This document shows, in pieces, positions 15,131-18,579 of a stretch of 18,579 bases of DNA. The stretch lies in NCBI GenBank assembly GCA_034111085.1, contig JAWUXZ010000049.1:1-18579 (forward strand), written 5' to 3'. The notes beneath the pieces were generated by a model, which was not told the origin of the DNA, searched no databases, and saw only the letters and a list, made by a program, of their open reading frames with translations. The DNA is from Dinoroseobacter sp034111085 (GTDB lineage: Bacteria > Pseudomonadota > Alphaproteobacteria > Rhodobacterales > Rhodobacteraceae). Positions within the stretch are counted from its first letter, which is position 1. Each line of letters starts with the position of its first letter. Position numbers and translations under genes: made by a program.

Positions 15131-16058
15131 GCACCAGCTCCGCTGATTTGGCGCGGCTCACGCAGATCATGATCTTGTTGGCCTGCTCATGGGGCATAAG
15201 GACCATGTCGCGGTGATCGGCTTCGCCCTCGATCAGACCACATTTGCAGGTCCCACAAGTACCGCTCTCGCAGGAGCTGACAGTCGCGATACCCGCCGCG
15301 CGCAAGGCCTCCAGAATGCTGAGATCAGAAGGCACTTCAATGCTCTGCGCGCTCTTCTTCAAGTGAACTGTGAAGGGGGTATCGTCTGCTTTGACCACCT
15401 CGACAGGCTTGAAATCCTCGAAATGCACGCGCCCCTCAGGCCAGTGGCCGCACAGCGCCTTGATCTCTTCCATCAAGGGCGCAGGCCCGCAGCAATAGAC
15501 ATGGGTGGGTTTGGGCGTCTCGAAGTCGTCCCAGAAATCATACATCTGCTCAAAATCCCCCTCGTCATGGTGGATGGTGACGTGATCTCCAAGTGCGGCT
15601 AGCTCGTCTAAATACGCCGTCTCGGTTGCTGTCCGTGTGCAATACACAACTCGAAACGGCGTGCCTTGCGCTGCCAAGTGCCGCGCCATCGACAGGATCG
15701 GGGTCACGCCAATGCCGCCCGCGATCAGCAGGTAGTCAGGTGCTGCTACCAACTCAAAGTCGTTCTCGGGCGGCTCTATCTTTAGCGCCGTGCCCTCAAG
15801 ACCGGCGTCATGCATCGAGGCCGATCCGCCGCGTGACGCCACCTCACGTTTGAGCGCGATCACGTAATTCTCGGGCGCTGTCCCGCCTGAGACCAACGAA
15901 TAACGCCGCATCGCGCCTGATGGTGTCTCGACGGTGATATGCGCGCCGGGGGTAAACGACGGCAACGCACCGCTGCCCGTGGGCGTCAGCGTGAACTGTG
16001 CAATCGCATCGGTCAGACTGCGGCGCTCGGAAATGGTGACATCAATCATAAGCGTCAT
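15120..16058 (-). CDS. pht2: phthalate dioxygenase reductase (FMN/NADH/2Fe-2S)
   Basis: A 312-residue reductase of the class IA type. The FMN domain comes first with the flavin motif RRYSLVS (51-57). The NADH domain has LLIAGGIGVTPILSMARHL (110-128) and VYCCGPAPLMEEI (187-199). A plant-type ferredoxin domain is C-terminal, with cluster ligands C263, C268, C271 and C299. It passes electrons from NADH through FMN and the 2Fe-2S cluster to the Rieske oxygenase, which is encoded on the opposite strand from 16185. The start ATG 16058 has AGGAG at 16076-16072, a rather long 13-base spacing; the ATG at 16049 would be still farther away. First gene of the leftward operon. Confidence 0.94.
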   Translation of the reverse strand: MTLMIDVTISERRSLTDAIAQFTLTPTGSGALPSFTPGAHITVETPSGAMRRYSLVSGGTAPENYVIALKREVASRGGSASMHDAGLEGTALKIEPPENDFELVAAPDYLLIAGGIGVTPILSMARHLAAQGTPFRVVYCTRTATETAYLDELAALGDHVTIHHDEGDFEQMYDFWDDFETPKPTHVYCCGPAPLMEEIKALCGHWPEGRVHFEDFKPVEVVKADDTPFTVHLKKSAQSIEVPSDLSILEALRAAGIATVSSCESGTCGTCKCGLIEGEADHRDMVLMPHEQANKIMICVSRAKSAELVLDL

Positions 16059-16091
16059 GAGGGCGGGGTGGCTCCTGTGTTCTAATGGTAG

Positions 16092-16119
16092 ATATTAGAT
16101 ATCTAATTTCTTGCGTCAA
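16092..16119 (-). promoter_or_regulatory. predicted promoter of the pht2-pht4-pht5 operon
   Basis: On the minus strand TTGACG (16119-16114) and TAATAT (16097-16092) are separated by 16 bases. This puts transcription start near 16085, about 27 bases before the reductase ATG. The spacer and -10 are covered by the palindrome at 16094-16107, so a bound repressor would block polymerase. Confidence 0.55.
16094..16107. promoter_or_regulatory. perfect 14-bp palindrome, candidate MarR operator
   Basis: ATTAGATATCTAAT is its own reverse complement over 14 bases. It lies between the divergently transcribed reductase and oxygenase genes and overlaps the leftward -10. The core TTAG(N4)CTAA has the same half-sites as the SlyA consensus and is of the size bound by MarR dimers. 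The MarR protein encoded at 12071 is the natural candidate ligand-sensing partner; this is inference. Confidence 0.6.
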
Positions 16120-16184
16120 CCGGGCCTTTGTGGAATGAATTGACCCAAGCATCGAGATAAGCATCGCGACTGGGGAGGAGCAAC

Positions 16185-17468
16185 ATGCTGACGGCGCAAG
16201 AAAACGATCTGCTTTGCCGGGTCGAGGGTGCTGCACCAATGGGCAAACTGATGCGTGCCCACTGGACCCCAGTTTGTTTAATCGAAGAGGTGGCCAAAGC
16301 CGATGGCACGCCTTTGCTGGTCGAAGCACTCGGCGAGCGCTTTGTGTGTTTCCGCAATACCGAAGGCAAGCTGGGGATGCTCGACGAGTTATGCCCGCAT
16401 CGGCGCGCCTCGCTGGTTTATGGTCGCAATGAAGAATGTGGTCTGCGCTGTCTTTACCACGGCTGGAAGTTCGACGTGGATGGAAATTGCGTTGCCATGT
16501 CGTCTGAGCCTGAAGGCAGTCCGCTGCACAATAAGGTCAAGCATCGGGCCTATCCGGTGCGCGAATGGGGCGGGTTTGTTTGGGCTTGGCTGGGGGCCGA
16601 AGTAGATGCGCCTGCGTTTGAGCCACCTGCCTTTGCACCCACCGAAGATACGCCCGTCGCGATCCTGAAAATCCGTATCCCGGCCAACTGGGCGCAGATT
16701 ACCGAAGGCCAGATCGATAGCGCACACTCATCATCGCTGCACTCGTCTGACATGGTGCCAGCGCGCGTAAAAAGCGCCGCCGCAGACGACAAAAGCTGGT
16801 ACCGCCCGTCCACGGACAAATCCCCCCGTATGCAGACCCAGACCACGCCTTACGGGTTTCACTATGCTGCAATCCGAAAGCCGATGCGCCATCCTGCGAC
16901 CCATAATTACCTGCGCATTACCGAATATATCGCGCCTTACACGTCGCTGATCCCGCCCAACGCATCCTATAATGTGGCGACGGTCGTTGTCCCAATTGAT
17001 GACGAGACCTCGCATTTCCACTTCATTGCGTGGGGCGGTGAAGCGACGCCGAGCACCGATGATTGGCGAAAGTTCAACCATGTCGTCAAAGGTGTGAACC
17101 TTGACGCGCGCTGGGTGTCTGAGCGCAAGCCTGAAAACAACTTCCTGCAAGATCGCCAGATGATGAAGGACGGCAATTTCACCGGCGTTAAAGGCATCCC
17201 GAACCAAGACATCGTTATGTGGGTCTCAATGGGCGCGATCGTCGACCGCACCAGCGATATCCTTGGCGCGTCTGACCTCGCGATTGTCGAGTTTCGCCGC
17301 CTGATGGTTGATGCAGCAGCGCGCGTTGCCGAGGGCGGGCCCGCGATTGGCACTGAAGAGCCGCGCGTGGCGCATACGCAGATTGCCAGCCGCGAAGGCA
17401 TCTACCCCAAGGCGCAGGATTGGCGCGAGCTGGGCAAGGACGACGCGGACGCCACAGCGCCAGATTAG
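16185..17468 (+). CDS. pht3: phthalate 4,5-dioxygenase, Rieske oxygenase component
   Basis: A 427-residue ring-hydroxylating oxygenase alpha subunit. It incorporates O2 into phthalate to give the 4,5-cis-dihydrodiol, using electrons from the reductase encoded at 15120-16058. The Rieske site is CPH (C70, H72) plus CLYH (C89, H92). The mononuclear iron site is in EGQIDSAHSSSLHSSD, with H181 and H186 as the histidine ligands and D178 as the bridging Asp; the third, carboxylate ligand lies farther on, in or near VDRTSDILGASD (353-364). The N-terminus MLTAQENDLLCRV and the PMGKLMRAHW segment are typical of the phthalate branch, which needs no beta subunit; none is seen here. GGGAGGAG five bases before ATG 16185 fixes the start. 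Confidence 0.94.
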   Translation: MLTAQENDLLCRVEGAAPMGKLMRAHWTPVCLIEEVAKADGTPLLVEALGERFVCFRNTEGKLGMLDELCPHRRASLVYGRNEECGLRCLYHGWKFDVDGNCVAMSSEPEGSPLHNKVKHRAYPVREWGGFVWAWLGAEVDAPAFEPPAFAPTEDTPVAILKIRIPANWAQITEGQIDSAHSSSLHSSDMVPARVKSAAADDKSWYRPSTDKSPRMQTQTTPYGFHYAAIRKPMRHPATHNYLRITEYIAPYTSLIPPNASYNVATVVVPIDDETSHFHFIAWGGEATPSTDDWRKFNHVVKGVNLDARWVSERKPENNFLQDRQMMKDGNFTGVKGIPNQDIVMWVSMGAIVDRTSDILGASDLAIVEFRRLMVDAAARVAEGGPAIGTEEPRVAHTQIASREGIYPKAQDWRELGKDDADATAPD

Positions 17469-17488
17469 ACCTGCGCTTTGCACCGAAT

Positions 17489-17508
17489 ATCGCAGGCATT
17501 CCTGCGAT
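17489..17508 (+). other. stem-loop after pht3
   Basis: ATCGCAGG and CCTGCGAT pair over 8 bp around a four-base loop, 20 bases after the oxygenase stop. No T-run follows, so it is not a standard intrinsic terminator. It may protect the pht3 message or set the ratio between pht3 and the downstream receptor gene. Confidence 0.5.
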
Positions 17509-17565
17509 GGGCCATGAAAAGAGGATCGCTTAGACCCCGAACACGACCGGCCAACTCACTGGAAA

Positions 17566-17581
17566 CGCGGATCAAACCGCG
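17566..17581 (+). other. small GC-rich stem-loop before the TAXI receptor gene
   Basis: CGCGG and CCGCG pair over 5 bp around a six-base loop, 34 bases before the receptor ATG. It is short and may be chance, but with the hairpin at 17489 it gives the 147-base spacer two structured elements. No convincing promoter was found in the spacer. Confidence 0.3.
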
Positions 17582-17615
17582 GCTTCATGTTATTTGAACA
17601 CTAGGGAGGAAGACC

Positions 17616-18579
17616 ATGAAACTCACACATATTGCCCTCGCGATGGGGATGGCCGTATCAGGCGGTGCTGCCCATGCGGACGCGCTCAATCTAACGCTTT
17701 CAGGCGGCAGCCCAGGTGGCCTTTGGTCCTTGCTCGGCGCCGGGATGGACCGCGCCGCTAAGGTCGACGACGCAGATGCAGTCATAACCTATCAGGCCAC
17801 TGGTGGTGGTTTTGCCAATATCGGTCTTCTGGCCGCAGGTCGCACCGATCTGGGTCTTGTCCATGACGCCGAGATCAAGATCGCGCTTGAGGGCGGCGAG
17901 CCGTTCAGCGCGCCGATCACTAACCTGCAAGCTATTGGGTATATGTATAACTGGGCGCCGATGCACTTCTTCGTCACCCAAGATATGGCGAACGAATATA
18001 ACCTCGACAGCCTCGATGATCTCGCGACCTCCGGTGCGCCCATCACCATCGGGATCAACCGCGCAGGCAACATTACTGGCGATGTAGCGTTGTTCATGCT
18101 GGACGCGGCGGGCCTAGACGAGGCGACGCTAGAGGCCAATGGCGGCGAGTTGGTGCGCGCAGGATCGCGTGAGCAGGGCGAGTTGATGCAGGACGGACGC
18201 ATCGACATGGCCACTAATGGTATCTTCGTTAGGCATTCGAGTTTCCGCGCGATTGACGAGAATGTCGACGTGGTGCTGCTGTCGATCCCCGAAAATGTGA
18301 TCGCGGCGACCAACGTGGCTTTTGGCACCTCGGCCTATACCATTCCCGGCGGCAGCTATTCCAAGCAGCCAAACGATGTTGCGACCATGGCGCTTGGCGC
18401 GATGGTAACGACGAGCGATGCGATGGACGAGGAAACGGCCTATATGCTGACCAGCGCTTTGATCGCCAATGTCGAAGAAATCCGTGCGGTTCACGGTGCG
18501 ATGGCGGCGCTGACGCCTGAGCTGATGGCCAGCCAAACCGTGTTGCCGTTCCATCCCGGAGCAGAACGCGCTTTCCGTG
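17616..18579 (+). CDS. TRAP transporter solute receptor, TAXI family, 3' end cut by window
   Basis: Reading from ATG 17616 gives 321 codons open to the right edge. GGGAGGA lies five bases upstream. A short signal peptide (MKLTHIALAM to GAAHA, cut before Asp22) marks export. The mature protein begins LNLTLSGGSPGGLWSLLGAG and continues with VITYQATGGGFANIGLLAAG and TDLGLVHDAEIKIAL, the hallmark of TAXI receptors. These pair with a DctQM-type, often fused, membrane component, which would be expected just beyond the window. The end FHPGAERAFR is close to the usual C-terminus, so only a few dozen residues at most are missing. It follows the phthalate oxygenase on the same strand, so it probably delivers phthalate or a related aromatic acid; that substrate is inference. 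Confidence 0.92.
   Translation, partial: MKLTHIALAMGMAVSGGAAHADALNLTLSGGSPGGLWSLLGAGMDRAAKVDDADAVITYQATGGGFANIGLLAAGRTDLGLVHDAEIKIALEGGEPFSAPITNLQAIGYMYNWAPMHFFVTQDMANEYNLDSLDDLATSGAPITIGINRAGNITGDVALFMLDAAGLDEATLEANGGELVRAGSREQGELMQDGRIDMATNGIFVRHSSFRAIDENVDVVLLSIPENVIAATNVAFGTSAYTIPGGSYSKQPNDVATMALGAMVTTSDAMDEETAYMLTSALIANVEEIRAVHGAMAALTPELMASQTVLPFHPGAERAFR

Noticed and set aside
16120..16184. Sigma-54 or strong sigma-70 promoter for pht3 on the plus strand
   Set aside because: TTGACC at 16140-16145 has no -10 at proper distance, and no GG/GC pair at -24/-12 spacing was found; the rightward promoter stays unassigned.
17489..17508. Rho-independent terminator after pht3
   Set aside because: The stem is good but there is no T-run; the following bases are GGGCCATG.
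1..18579. tRNA, rRNA, CRISPR arrays, insertion sequences, phage genes
   Set aside because: None seen; the window is almost fully occupied by metabolic, transport and regulatory genes with no repeat arrays or transposase-like frames.

Overview
The window looks like part of a catabolic region from a marine-type alphaproteobacterium, most likely Rhodobacteraceae (Roseobacter group). This is an inference from the overall character: fairly GC-rich coding DNA, dense operons with 4-base start/stop overlaps, two different TRAP transporter systems, and aromatic-acid and malonate genes side by side. No rRNA, tRNA, insertion sequence, phage gene or CRISPR array is visible.

Left block (2-2919, + strand). 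Three tightly packed genes: a ThDP-dependent oxidase/decarboxylase of the pyruvate-oxidase type (its 5' end lies outside the window), a small membrane protein with a TrkA_C-like tail, and a stand-alone NAD(P)H-hydrate epimerase domain. The functional link between them is not known to me.

Middle block (3004-11980). Two operons diverge from a 90-base promoter region at 8024-8113. The leftward operon encodes a FAH-fold hydrolase, a RutE-like nitroreductase, an OsmC-like protein and a DctP-DctQ-DctM TRAP transporter. The rightward operon encodes a YciI-like protein, a GntR/FCD regulator, malonyl-CoA decarboxylase (MatA/MCD) and malonyl-CoA synthetase (MatB). The core resembles rhizobial mat malonate loci (regulator, decarboxylase, synthetase, in some species with a TRAP importer). 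The extra enzymes suggest that the real substrate may be a compound that yields malonate or malonic semialdehyde.

Right block (12071-18579). This is a phthalate 4,5-dioxygenase pathway. Leftward from 16058 run the dioxygenase reductase, the cis-dihydrodiol dehydrogenase, 4,5-dihydroxyphthalate decarboxylase and a 130-residue protein of unknown function. Rightward run the Rieske oxygenase and a TAXI-class TRAP solute receptor cut by the window edge. Together they would import an aromatic acid and convert phthalate to protocatechuate; ring-cleavage genes are not in the window. A MarR regulator sits at the far end of the leftward operon. A perfect 14-bp palindrome overlaps the predicted -10 of the leftward promoter at 16092-16119 and is a good candidate operator.

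The most interesting points are the pairing of a TAXI receptor with phthalate genes, the unknown protein in the phthalate operon, the palindromic operator, the accessory enzymes around matAB, and the odd three-gene module at the left end.
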